Below the pieces are notes generated by a model. It worked only from the letters and a program-made list of their open reading frames with translations, was not told where the DNA came from and did no database searches. A stretch of 64,000 nt of DNA, taken from Meconema thalassinum (lineage: Eukaryota > Arthropoda > Insecta > Orthoptera > Tettigoniidae). The stretch spans positions 152,761,890-152,825,889 of the forward strand of contig OX336397.1 in NCBI GenBank assembly GCA_946902985.2, read 5' to 3'. Below, piece after piece: positions 1 to 10,821 of the stretch (position 1 is its first letter; each line of letters opens with the position of its first letter). The position numbers and the translations under genes were made by a program.

Positions 1-25
1 TATTTTCTGCGCCCCCTATATGACA

Positions 26-35
26 GCCCTAGGGC
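26..35. repeat. 10-bp palindrome GCCCTAGGGC, once per monomer
   Basis: GCCCTAGGGC is identical to its reverse complement and recurs in most monomers. Its centre CCTAGG is the AvrII recognition sequence, so the array should give a ladder based on 90 bp. It is lost in monomers with CCCCAGGG (for example near 387, 2,457 and 3,266) and in those with CTAGGACC. No protein-binding role can be assigned from the sequence. Confidence 0.9.
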
Positions 36-64
36 CACCCCTGGGTAACGGGGTTAATAAGGGG
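32..64 (+). other. Four G-runs per monomer, possible G-quadruplex on + strand
   Basis: In each consensus monomer the + strand reads GGG, 8 bases, GGG, 4 bases, GGGG, 7 bases, GGGG. The first loop is one base longer than the usual seven-base limit for simple quadruplex prediction. A quadruplex is possible but unproven. Variants with CAGGG for CTGGG keep the second run, and those with TGTGTAAC or TGAGTAAC weaken it. Confidence 0.45.
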
Positions 65-67
65 TGG
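35..67. repeat. 8-bp inverted repeat with 17-base loop, once per monomer
   Basis: CCACCCCT (35-42) is the exact reverse complement of AGGGGTGG (60-67), with 17 bases between. The common variants at 42 (T to A) and 65 (T to A) each break one pair. I saw no compensating change on the opposite arm, so there is no covariation evidence for a conserved hairpin. Confidence 0.75.
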
Positions 68-260
68 ACATACATTATGGTGTTTGAAGCTATTTTCTGC
101 GCCCCCTATATGACAGCCCTAGGGCCACCCCAGGGTAACGGGGTTAATAAGGGGTGGACATACATTATGGTGTTTGAAGCTATTTTCTGCGCTCCCTATA
201 TGACAGCCCTAGGGCCACCCCTGTGTAACGGGGTTAATAAGGGGTGGACATACATTATGG

Positions 261-2330
261 TGTTTAAAGCTATTTTCTGCGCTCCCTATATGACAGCCCT
301 AGGGCCACCCCTGGGTAACGGGGTTAATAAGGGGAGGACATACATTATGGTGTTTGAAGCTATTTTCTGCGCCCCCTATATGACAGCCCCAGGGCCAACC
401 CAGGGTAACGGGGTTAATAAGGGGAGGACATACATTATGGTGTTTGAAGCTATTTTCTGCGCTCCCTATATGACAGCCCTAGGGCCACCCCTGGGTAACG
501 GGGTTAATAAGGGGTGGACATACATTATGGTGTTTGAAGCTATTTTCTGCGCCCCCTATATGACAGCCCTAGGGCCACCCCTGGGTAACGGGGTTAATAA
601 GGGGTGGACATACATTATGGTGTTTGAAGCTATTTTCTGCGCTCCCTATATGACAGCCTTAGGGCCACCCCTGGGTAACGGGGTTAATAAGGGGAGGACA
701 TACATTACTGTGTTTGAAGCTATTTTCTGCGCTCCCTATATGACAGCCCTAGGGCCACCCCTGGGTAACGGGGTTAATAAGGGGTGGACATACATTATGG
801 TGTTTGAAGCTATTTTCTGCGCTCCCTATATGACAGCCCTAGGGCCACCCCTGGGTAACGGGGTTAATAAGGGGTGGACATACATTACTGTGTTTGAAGC
901 TATTTTCTGCGCTCCCTATATGACAGCCCTAGGGCCACCCCTGGGTAACGGGGTTAATAAGGGGTGGACATACATTATGGTGTTTGAAGCTATTTTCTGC
1001 GCCCCCTATATGACAGCCCTAGGGCCACCCCAGGGTGACGGGGTTAATAAGGGGTGGACATACATTATAGTGTTTGAAGCTATTTTCTGCGCTCCCTATA
1101 TGACAGCCCTAGGACCACCCCTGGGTAACGGGGCTAATAAGGGGTGGACATACATTATGGTGTTTGAAGCTATTTTCTGCGCTCCCTATATGACAGCCCT
1201 AGGGCCACTCCTGAGTAACGGGGTTAATAAGGGGAGGACATACATTATGGTGTTTGAAGCTATTTTCTGCGCTCCCTATATGACAGCCCTAGGGCCACCC
1301 CTGGGTAACGGGGTTAATAAGGGGTGGACATACATTATGGTGTTTGAAGTTATTTTCTGCGCCCCCTATATGACAGCCCTAGGGCCACCCCTGGGTAACG
1401 GGGTTAATAAGGGGTGGACATACATTATGGTGTTTGAAGTTATTTTCTGCGCACCCTATATGACAGCCCTAGGGCCACCCCTGGGTAACGGGGTTAATAA
1501 GGGGTGGACATACATTATGGTGTTTGAAGCTATTTTCTGCGCTCCCTATATGACAGCCCTAGGGCCACCCCTGGGTAACGGGGTTAATAAGGGGTGGACA
1601 TACATTATGGTGTTTGAAGCTATTTTCTGCGCCCCCTATATGACAGCCCTAGGGCCACCCCTGGGTAACGGGGTTAATAAGGGGTGGACATACATTATGG
1701 TGTTTGAAGCTATTTTCTGCGCCCCCTATATGACAGCCCTAGGGCCACCCCTGGGTAACGGGGTTAATAAGGGGTGGACATACATTATGGTGTTTGAAGC
1801 TATTTTCTGCGCTCCCTATATGACAGCCCTAGGGCCACCCCTGGGTAACGGGGTTAATAAGGGGTGGACATACATTATGGTGTTTGAAGCTATTTTCTGC
1901 GCCCCCTATATGACAGCCCTAGGGCCACCCCTGGGTAACGGGGTTAATAAGGGGTGGACATACATTATAGTGTTTGAAGCTATTTTCTGCGCTCTCTACA
2001 TGACAGCCCTAGGGCCACCCCTGGGTAACGGGGTTAATAAGGGGTGGACATACATTATGGTGTTTGAAGCTATTTTCTGCGCCCCCTATATGACAGCCCT
2101 AGGGCCACCCCTGGGTAACGGGGTTAATAAGGGGTGGACATACATTATGGTGTTTGAAGCTATTTTCTGCGCCCCCTATATGACAGCCCTAGGGCCACCC
2201 CAGGGTAACGGGGTTAATAAGGGGTGGACATACATTATGGTGTTTGAAGTTATTTTCTGCGCTCCCTATATAACATCCCTAGGGCCACCCCTGTGTAACG
2301 GGGTTAATAAGGGGTGGACATACATTATGG
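261..2330 (+). repeat. 23-monomer sub-block (2,070 bp) inside HOR-A
   Basis: The TGTTTAAAGC marker at 261 recurs at 2,331, exactly 2,070 bp (23 monomers) later, and the same spacing is found between 8,180 and 10,250. The order after each marker is similar: AGGACA monomer, CCCCAGGG plus AGGACA monomer, two plain monomers, then an ATTACTGTG monomer. The block at 2,331 differs by a TTCTACGC change and by the one-base deletion at 2,844. Confidence 0.75.
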
Positions 2331-2865
2331 TGTTTAAAGCTATTTTCTGCGCTCCCTATATGACAGCCCTAGGGCCACCCCTGGGTAACGGGGTTAATAA
2401 GGGGAGGACATACATTATGGTGTTTGAAGCTATTTTCTGCGCCCCCTATATGACAGCCCCAGGGCCACCCCAGGGTAACGGAGTTAATAAGGGGAGGACA
2501 TACATTATGGTGTTTGAAGCTATTTTCTACGCTCCCTATATGACAGCCCTAGGGCCACCCCTGGGTAACGGGGTTAATAAGGGGTGGACATACATTATGG
2601 TGTTTGAAGCTATTTTCTGCGCCCCCTATATGACAGCCCTAGGGCCACCCCTGGGTAACGGGGTTAATAAGGGGTGGACATACATTATGGTGTTTGAAGC
2701 TATTTTCTGCGCTCCCTATATGACAGCCTTAGGGCCACCCCTGGGTAACGGGGTTAATAAGGGGAGGACATACATTACTGTGTTTGAAGCTATTTTCTGC
2801 GCTCCCTATATGACAGCCCTAGGGCCACCCCTGGGTAACGGGGTAATAAGGGGTGGACATACATT

Positions 2866-5800
2866 ATGGTGTTTGAAGCTATTTTCTGCGCTCCCTATAT
2901 GACAGCCCTAGGGCCACCCCTGGGTAACGGGGTTAATAAGGGGTGGACATACATTACTGTGTTTGAAGCTATTTTCTGCGCTCCCTATATGACAGCCCTA
3001 GGGCCACCCCTGGGTAACGGGGTTAATAAGGGGTGGACATACATTATGGTGTTTGAAGCTATTTTCTGCGCCCCCTATATGACAGCCCTAGGGCCACCCC
3101 AGGGTGACGGGGTTAATAAGGGGTGGACATACATTATAGTGTTTGAAGCTATTTTCTGCGCTCCCTATATGACAGCCCTAGGACCACCCCTGGGTAACGG
3201 GGTTAATAAGGGGTGGACATACATTATGGTGTTTGAAGCTATTTTCTGCGCTCCCTATATGACAGCCCCAGGGCCACCCCTGAGTAACGGGGTTAATAAG
3301 GGGAGGACATACATTATGGTGTTTGAAGCTATTTTCTGCGCTCCCTATATGACAGCCCTAGGGCCACCCCTGGGTAACGGGATTAATAACGGGTGGACAT
3401 ACATTATGGTGTTTGAATCTATTTTCTGCGCTCCCTATATGACAGCCCTAGGGCCACCCCAGGGTAACGGGGTTAATAAGGGGTGGACATACATTATGGT
3501 GTTTGAAGCTATTTTCTGCGCTCCCTATATGACAGCCCTAGGGCCACCCCAGGGTGACGGGGTTAATAAGGGGAGGACATACATTATGGTGTTTGAAGCT
3601 ATTTTCTGCGCTCCCTATATGACAGCCCTAGGGCCACCCCTGGGTAACGGGGTTAATAAGGGTTGGACATACATTATAGTGTTTGAAGCTATTTTCTGCG
3701 CCCCCTATATGACAGCCCCAGGGCCACCCCAGGGTGACGGGGTTAATAAGGGGAGGACATACATTATGGTGTTTGAAGCTATTTTCTGCGCTCCCTATAT
3801 GACAGCCCTAGGGCCACCCCTGGGTAACGGGGTTAATAAGGGGTGGACATACATTATGGTGTTTGAAGCTATTTTCTGCGCTCCCTATATGACAGCCCTA
3901 GGGCCACCCCTGGGTAACGGGGTAAATAAGGGGTGGACATACATTATGGTGTTTGAAGCTATTTTCTGCGCTCCCTATATGACAGCCCTAAGGCCACCCC
4001 TGGGTAACGGGGTTAATAAGGGGTGGACATACATTATGGTGTTTGAAGCTATTTTCTGCGCTCCCTATATGACAGACCTAGGGCCGCCCCTGGGTAACGA
4101 GGTTAATAAGGGGTGGACATACATTATGGTGTTTGAAGCTATTTTCTGCGCTCCCTATATGACAGCCCTAGGGCCACCCCAGTGTGACGGGGTTAATAAG
4201 GGGTGGACATACATTATGGTGTTTGAAGCTATTTTCTGCGCTCCCTATATGACAGCCCTAGGGCCGCCCCTGGGTAACGGGGTTAATAAGGGGTGGACAC
4301 ACATTATGGTGTTTGAAGCTATTTTCTGCGCTCCCTATATGACAGCCCTAGGGCCGCCCCTGGGTAACGGGGTTAATAAGGGGAGGACATACATTATGGT
4401 GTTTGAAGCTATTTTCTGCGCTCTCTATATGACAGCCCTAGGGCCACCCCTGGGTAACGGGGTTAATAAGGGGTGGACATACATTACGGTGTTTGAAGCT
4501 ATTTTCTGCGCCCCCTATATGACAGCCCTAGGGCCGCCCCTGGGTAACGGGGTTAATAAGGGGTGGACATACATTATGGTGTTTGAAGCTATTTTCTGCG
4601 CCCCCTATATGACAGCCCCAGGACCACCCCTGGGTAACGGGGTTAATAAGGGGAGGACATACATTATGGTGTTTGAAGCTATTTTCTGCGCCCCCTATAT
4701 GACAGCCCTAGGGCCACCCCTGGGTAACGGGGTTAATAAGGGGTGGACATACATTATGGTGTTTGAAGCTATTTTCAGCGCTCTCTATATGACAGCCCTA
4801 GGGCCACCCCTGGGTAACGGGGTTAATAAGGGGTGGACATACGTTATGGTGTTTGAAGCTATTTTCTGCGCTCCCTATATGACAGCCCTAGGGCCACCCC
4901 TGGGTAACGGGGTTAATAAGGGGTGGACATACATTATGGTGTTTGAAGTTATTTTCTGCGCCCCCTATATGACAGCCCTAGGGCCATCCCTGGGTAACGG
5001 GGTTAATAAGGGGTGGACATACATTATGGTGTTTGAAGCTATTTTCTGCGCTCCCTATATGACAGCCCTAGGGCCACCCCTGGGTAACGGGGTTAATAAG
5101 GGGTGGAAATACATTATGGTGTTTGAAGCTATTTTCTGCGCCCCCTATATGACAGCCCTAGGGCCACCCCTGGGTAACGGGGTTAATAAGGGGTGGACAT
5201 ACATTATGGTGTTTGAAGCTATTTTCTGCGCTCCCTATATGACAGCCCTAGGGCCACCCCTGGGTAACGGGGTTAATAAGGGGTGGACATACATTATGGT
5301 GTTTGAAGCTATTTTCTGCGCCCCCTATATGACAGCCCTAGGGCCACCCCTGGGTAACGGGGTTAATAAGGGGTGGACATACATTTTAGTGTTTGAAGCT
5401 ATTTTCTGCGCTCTCTACATGACAGCCCTAGGGCCACCCCTGGGTAACGGGGTTAATAAGGGGTGGACATACATTATGGTGTTTGAAGCTATTTTCTGCG
5501 CCCCCTATATGACAGCCCTAGGGCCACCCCTGGGTAACGGGGTTAATAAGGGGTGGACATACATTATGGTGTTTGAAGCTATTTTCTGCGCCCCCTATAT
5601 GACAGCCCTAGGGCCACCCCAGGGTAACGGGGTTAATAAGGTGTGGACATACATTATGGTGTTTGAAGCTATTTTCTGCGCTCCCTATATGACAGCCCTA
5701 GGGCCACCCCTGTGTAACGGGGTTAATAAGGGGTGGACATACATTATGGTGTTTAAAGCTATTTTCTGCGCTCCCTATATGACAGCCCTAGGGCCACCCC

Positions 5801-8800
5801 TGGGTAACGGGGTTAATAAGGGGAGGACATACATTATGGTGTTTGAAGCTATTTTCTGCGCCCCCTATATGACAGCCCCAGGGCCAACCCAGGGTAACGG
5901 GGTTAATAAGGGGAGGACATACATTATGGTGTTTGAAGCTATTTTCTGCGCTCCCTATATGACAGCCCTAGGGCCACCCCTGGGTAACGGGGTTAATAAG
6001 GGGTGGACATACATTATGGTGTTTGAAGCTATTTTCTGCGCCCCCTATATGACAGCCCTAGGGCCACCCCTGGGTAACGGGGTTAATAAGGGGTGGACAT
6101 ACGTTATGGTGTTTGAAGCTATTTTCTGCGCTCCCTATATGACAGCCTTAGGGCCACCCCTGGGTAACGGGGTTAATAAGGGGAGGACATACATTACTGT
6201 GTTTGAAGCTATTTTCTGCGCTCCCTATATGACAGCCCTAGGGCCACCCCTGGGTAACGGGGTTAATAAGGGGTGGACATACATTATGGTGTTTGAAGCT
6301 ATTTTCTGCGCTCCCTATATGACAGCCCTAGGGCCACCCCTGGGTAACGGGGTTAATAAGGGGTGGACATACATTACTGTGTTTGAAGCTATTTTCTGCG
6401 CTCCCTATATGACAGCCCTAGGGCCACCCCTGGGTAACGGGGTTAATAAGGGGTGGACATACATTATGGTGTTTGAAGCTATTTTCTGCGCCCCCTATAT
6501 GACAGCCCTAGGGCCACCCCAGGGTGACGGGGTTAATAAGGGGTGGACATACATTATAGTGTTTGAAGCTATTTTCTGCGCTCCCTATATGACAGCCCTA
6601 GGACCACCCCTGGGTAACGGGGTTAATAAGGGGTGGACATACATTATGGTGTTTGAAGCTATTTTCTGCGCTCCCTATATGACAGCCCTAGGGCCACTCC
6701 TGAGTAACGGGGTTAATAAGGGGAGGACATACATTATGGTGTTTGAAGCTATTTTCTGCGCTCCCTATATGACAGCCCTAGGGCCACCCCTGGGTAACGG
6801 GATTAATAAGTGGTGGACATACATTATGGTGTTTGAAGCTATTTTCTGCGCTCCCTATATGACAGCCCTAGGGCCACCCCAGGGTAACGGGGTTAATAAG
6901 GGGTGGACATACATTATGGTGTTTGAAGCTATTTTCTGCGCTCCCTATATGACAGCCCTAGGGCCGCCCCTGGGTAACGGGGTTAATAAGGGGAGGACAT
7001 ACATTATGGTGTTTGAAGCTATTTTCTGCGCTCTCTATATGACAGCCCTAGGGCCACCCCTGGGTAACGGGGTTAATAAGGGGTGGACATACATTACGGT
7101 GTTTGAAGCTATTTTCTGCGCCCCCTATATGACAGCCCTAGGGCCGCCCCTGGGTAACGGGGTTAATAAGGGGTGGACATACATTATGGTGTTTGAAGCT
7201 ATTTTCTGCGCCCCCTATATGACAGCCCCAGGACCACCCCTGGGTAACGGGGTTAATAAGGGGAGGACATACATTATGGTGTTTGAAGCTATTTTCTGCG
7301 CCCCCTATATGACAGCCCTAGGGCCACCCCTGGGTAACGGGGTTAATAAGGGGTGGACATACATTATGGTGTTTGACGTTATTTTCTGCGCCCCCTATAT
7401 GACAGCCCTAGGGCCATCCCTGGGTAACGGGGTTAATAAGGGGTGGACATACATTATGGTGTTTGAAGCTATTTTCTGCGCTCCCTATATGACAGCCCTA
7501 GGGCCACCCCTGGGTAACGGGGTTAATAAGGGGTGGACATACATTATGGTGTTTGAAGCTATTTTCTGCGCCCCCTATATGACAGCCCTAGGGCCACCCC
7601 TGGGTAACGGGGTTAATAAGGGGTGGACATACATTATGGTGTTTGAAGCTATTTTCTGCGCCCCCTATATGACAGCCCTAGGGCCACCCCTGGGTAAAGG
7701 GGTTAATAAGGGGTGGACATACATTATGGTGTTTGAAGCTATTTTCTGCGCCCCCTATATGACAGCCCTAGGGCCACCCCTGGGTAACGGGGTTAATAAG
7801 GGGTGGACATACATTTTAGTGTTTGAAGCTATTTTCTGCGCTCTCTACATGACAGCCCTAGGGCCACCCCTGGGTAACGGGGTTAATAAGGGGTGGACAT
7901 ACATTATGGTGTTTGAAGCTATTTTCTGCGCCCCCTATATGACAGCCCTAGGGCCACCCCTGGGTAACGGGGTTAATAAGGGGTGGACATACATTATGGT
8001 GTTTGAAGCTATTTTCTGCGCCCCCTATATGACAGCCCTAGGGCCACCCCAGGGTAACGGGGTTAATAAGGGGTGGACATACATTATGGTGTTTGAAGCT
8101 ATTTTCTGCGCTCCCTATATGACAGCCCTAGGGCCACCCCTGTGTAACGGGGTTAATAAGGGGTGGACATACATTATGGTGTTTAAAGCTATTTTCTGCG
8201 CTCCCTATATGACAGCCCTAGGGCCACCCCTGGGTAACGGGGTTAATAAGGGGAGGACATACATTATGGTGTTTGAAGCTATTTTCTGCGCCCCCTATAT
8301 GACAGCCCCAGGGCCAACCCAGGGTAACGGGGTTAATAAGGGGAGGACATACATTATGGTGTTTGAAGCTATTTTCTGCGCTCCCTATATGACAGCCCTA
8401 GGGCCACCCCTGGGTAACGGGGTTAATAAGGGGTGGACATACATTATGGTGATTGAAGCTATTTTCTGCGCCCCCTATATGACAGCCCTAGGGCCACCCC
8501 TGGGTAACGGGGTTAATAAGGGGTGGACATACATTATGGTGTTTGAAGCTATTTTCTGCGCTCCCTATATGACAGCCTTAGGGCCACCCCTGGGTAACGG
8601 GGTTAATAAGGGGAGGACATACATTACTGTGTTTGAAGCTATTTTCTGCGCTCCCTATATGACAGCCCTAGGGCCACCCCTGGGTAACGGGGTTAATAAG
8701 GGGTGGACATACATTATGGTGTTTGAAGCTATTTTCTGCGCTCCCTATATGACAGCCCTAGGGCCACCCCTGGATAACGGGGTTAATAAGGGGTGGACAT

Positions 8801-10821
8801 ACATTACTGTGTTTGAAGCTATTTTCTGCGCTCCCTATATGACAGCCCTAGGGCCACCCCTGGGTAACGGGGTTAATAAGGGGTGGACATACATTATGGT
8901 GTTTGAAGCTATTTTCTGCGCCCCCTATATGACAGCCCTAGGGCCACCCCAGGGTGACGGGGTAAATAAGGGGTGGACATACATTATAGTGTTTGAAGCT
9001 ATTTTCTGCACTCCCTATATGACAGCCCTAGGACCACCCCTGGGTAACGGGGTTAATAAGGGGTGGACATACATTATGGTGTTTGAAGCTATTTTCTGCG
9101 CTCCCTATATGACAGCCCTAGGGCCACTCCTGAGTAACGGGGTTAATAAGGGGAGGACATACATTATGGTGTTTGAAGCTATTTTCTGCGCTCCCTATAT
9201 GACAGCCCTAGGGCCACCCCTGGGTAACGGGGTTAATAAGGGGTGGACATACATTATGGTGTTTGAAGTTATTTTCTGCGCCCCCTATATGACAGCCCTA
9301 GGGCCACCCCTGGGTAACGGGGTTAATAAGGGGTGGACATACATTATGGTGTTTGAAGTTATTTTCTGCGCCCCCTATATGACAGCCCTAGGGCCACCCC
9401 TGGGTAACGGGGTTAATAAGGGGTGGACATACATTATGGTGTTTGAAGCTATTTTCTGCGCTCCCTATATGACAGCCCTAGGGCCACCCCTGGGTAACGG
9501 GGTTAATAAGGGGTGGACATACATTATGGTGTTTGAAGCTATTTTCTGCGCCCCCTATATGACAGCCCTAGGGCCACCCCTGGGTAACGGGGTTAATAAG
9601 GGGTGGACATACATTATGGTGTTTGAAGCTATTTTCTGCGCCCCCTATATGACAGCCCTAGGGCCACCCCTGGGTAACGGGGTTAATAAGGGGTGGACAT
9701 ACATTATGGTGTTTGAAGCTATTTTCTGCGCTCCCTATATGACAGCCATAGGGCCACCCCTGGGTAACGGGGTTAATAAGGGGTGGACATACATTATGGT
9801 GTTTGAAGCTATTTTCTGCGCCCCCTATATGACAGCCCTAGGGCCACCCCTGGGTAACGGGGTTAATAAGGGGTGGACATACATTATAGTGTTTGAAGCT
9901 ATTTTCTGCGCTCTCTACATGACAGCCCTAGGGCCACCCCTGGGTAACGGGGTTAATAAGGGGTGGACATACATTATGGTGTTTGAAGCTATTTTCTGCG
10001 CCCCCTATATGACAGCCCTAGGGCCACCCCTGGGTAACGGGGTTAATAAGGGGTGGACATACATTATGGTGTTTGAAGCTATTTTCTGCGCCCCCTATAT
10101 GACAGCCCTAGGGCCACCCCAGGGTAACGGGGTTAATAAGGGGTGGACATACATTATGGTGTTTGAAGTTATTTTCTGCGATCCCTATATAACAGCCCTA
10201 GGGCCACCCCTGTGTAACGGGGTTAATAAGGGGTGGACATACATTATGGTGTTTAAAGCTATTTTCTGCGCTCCCTATATGACAGCCCTAGGGCCACCCC
10301 TGGGTAACGGGGTTAATAAGGGGAGGACATACATTATGGTGTTTGAAGCTATTTTCTGCGCCCCCTATATGACAGCCCCAGGGCCACCCCAGGGTAACGG
10401 AGTTAATAAGGGGAGGACATACATTATGGTGTTTGAAGCTATTTTCTACGCCCCCTATATGACAGCCCTAGGGCCACCCCTGGGTAACGGGGTTAATAAG
10501 GGGTGGACATACATTATGGTGTTTGAAGCTATTTTCTGCGCCCCCTATATGACAGCCCTAGGGCCACCCCTGGGTAACGGGGTTAATAAGGGGTGGACAT
10601 ACATTATGGTGTTTGAAGCTATTTTCTGCGCTCCCTATATGACAGCCTTAGGGCCACCCCTGGGTAACGGGGTTAATAAGGGGAGGACATACATTACTGT
10701 GTTTGAAGCTATTTTCTGCGCTCCCTATATGACAGCCCTAGGGCCACCCCTGGGTAACGGGGTAATAAGTGGTGGACATACATTATGGTGTTTGAAGCTA
10801 TTTTCTGCGCTCCCTATATGA
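2866..10821 (+). other. Longest fortuitous open frame through the satellite (2,651 codons)
   Basis: The frame reads 30-residue repeats (MTALGPPLGNGVNKGW followed by TYIMVFEAIFCAPY) between two copies of the same one-base deletion (about 2,844 and 10,763). Similar frames run from 20 to about 63,645, broken by indels and stops. I do not call it a gene. A stop-free 30-codon frame is expected by chance in about one of four frames, and a multiple-of-three monomer then extends it without limit. Of about 13 common variant sites only two are synonymous (GCT/GCC and CCA/CCG), and frequent ones change L/Q, W/R, M/I, N/D and L/P. There is no sign of introns, promoter or start context, and the frame ends arbitrarily. 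Transcription of the satellite is possible but cannot be seen here. Confidence 0.8.
5750..8179 (+). repeat. 27-monomer sub-block (2,430 bp) inside HOR-A
   Basis: TGTTTAAAGC at 5,750 recurs at 8,180 and GGGCCATCCC at 4,981 recurs at 7,411, both at 2,430 bp. Just upstream the matching offset is 2,610 bp (AGGACA monomers at 4,381 and 6,991), so the downstream copy has lost two monomers corresponding to about 4,740-4,920. This shows whole-monomer deletion inside a duplicated block. Confidence 0.7.

Larger units (their letters stand above)
1..90 (+). repeat. Representative monomer of the 90-bp satellite
   Basis: This first monomer is close to the array consensus and serves as the reference for positions. 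It is about 50% G+C, with a T-rich start (positions 1-10), a GC-rich middle (20-50) and four G-runs between 32 and 64. It has two CpG sites, in CTGCGC (about 10-11) and AACGGG (49-50). It carries one perfect palindrome and one short inverted repeat, annotated separately. Read from position 20 it encodes 30 residues without a stop (MTALGPPLGN... to ...FCAPY). A second forward frame has TAATAA at 55-60 and the third has TGA at 21-23, so only one + strand frame is open. Confidence 0.97.
1..7919 (+). repeat. HOR-A, copy 1 (7,919-bp period)
   Basis: Diagnostic monomers recur 7,919 bp downstream. The GTTTAAAG monomers at 261 and 2,331 reappear at 8,180 and 10,250, and the one-base deletion in GGGTTAATAA at about 2,844 reappears at about 10,763. 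The length is 88 monomers minus that one base. Base 1 corresponds to base 7,920, so the window opens inside this unit. It contains internal duplications: blocks starting with a TGTGTAAC plus GTTTAAAG monomer begin near 261, 2,331 and 5,750 and share a similar order of variants. Confidence 0.85.

Noticed and set aside
44..64. Telomere-like repeat (GGGGTTA)
   Set aside because: It occurs once per 90 bp and is not a tandem telomeric array.
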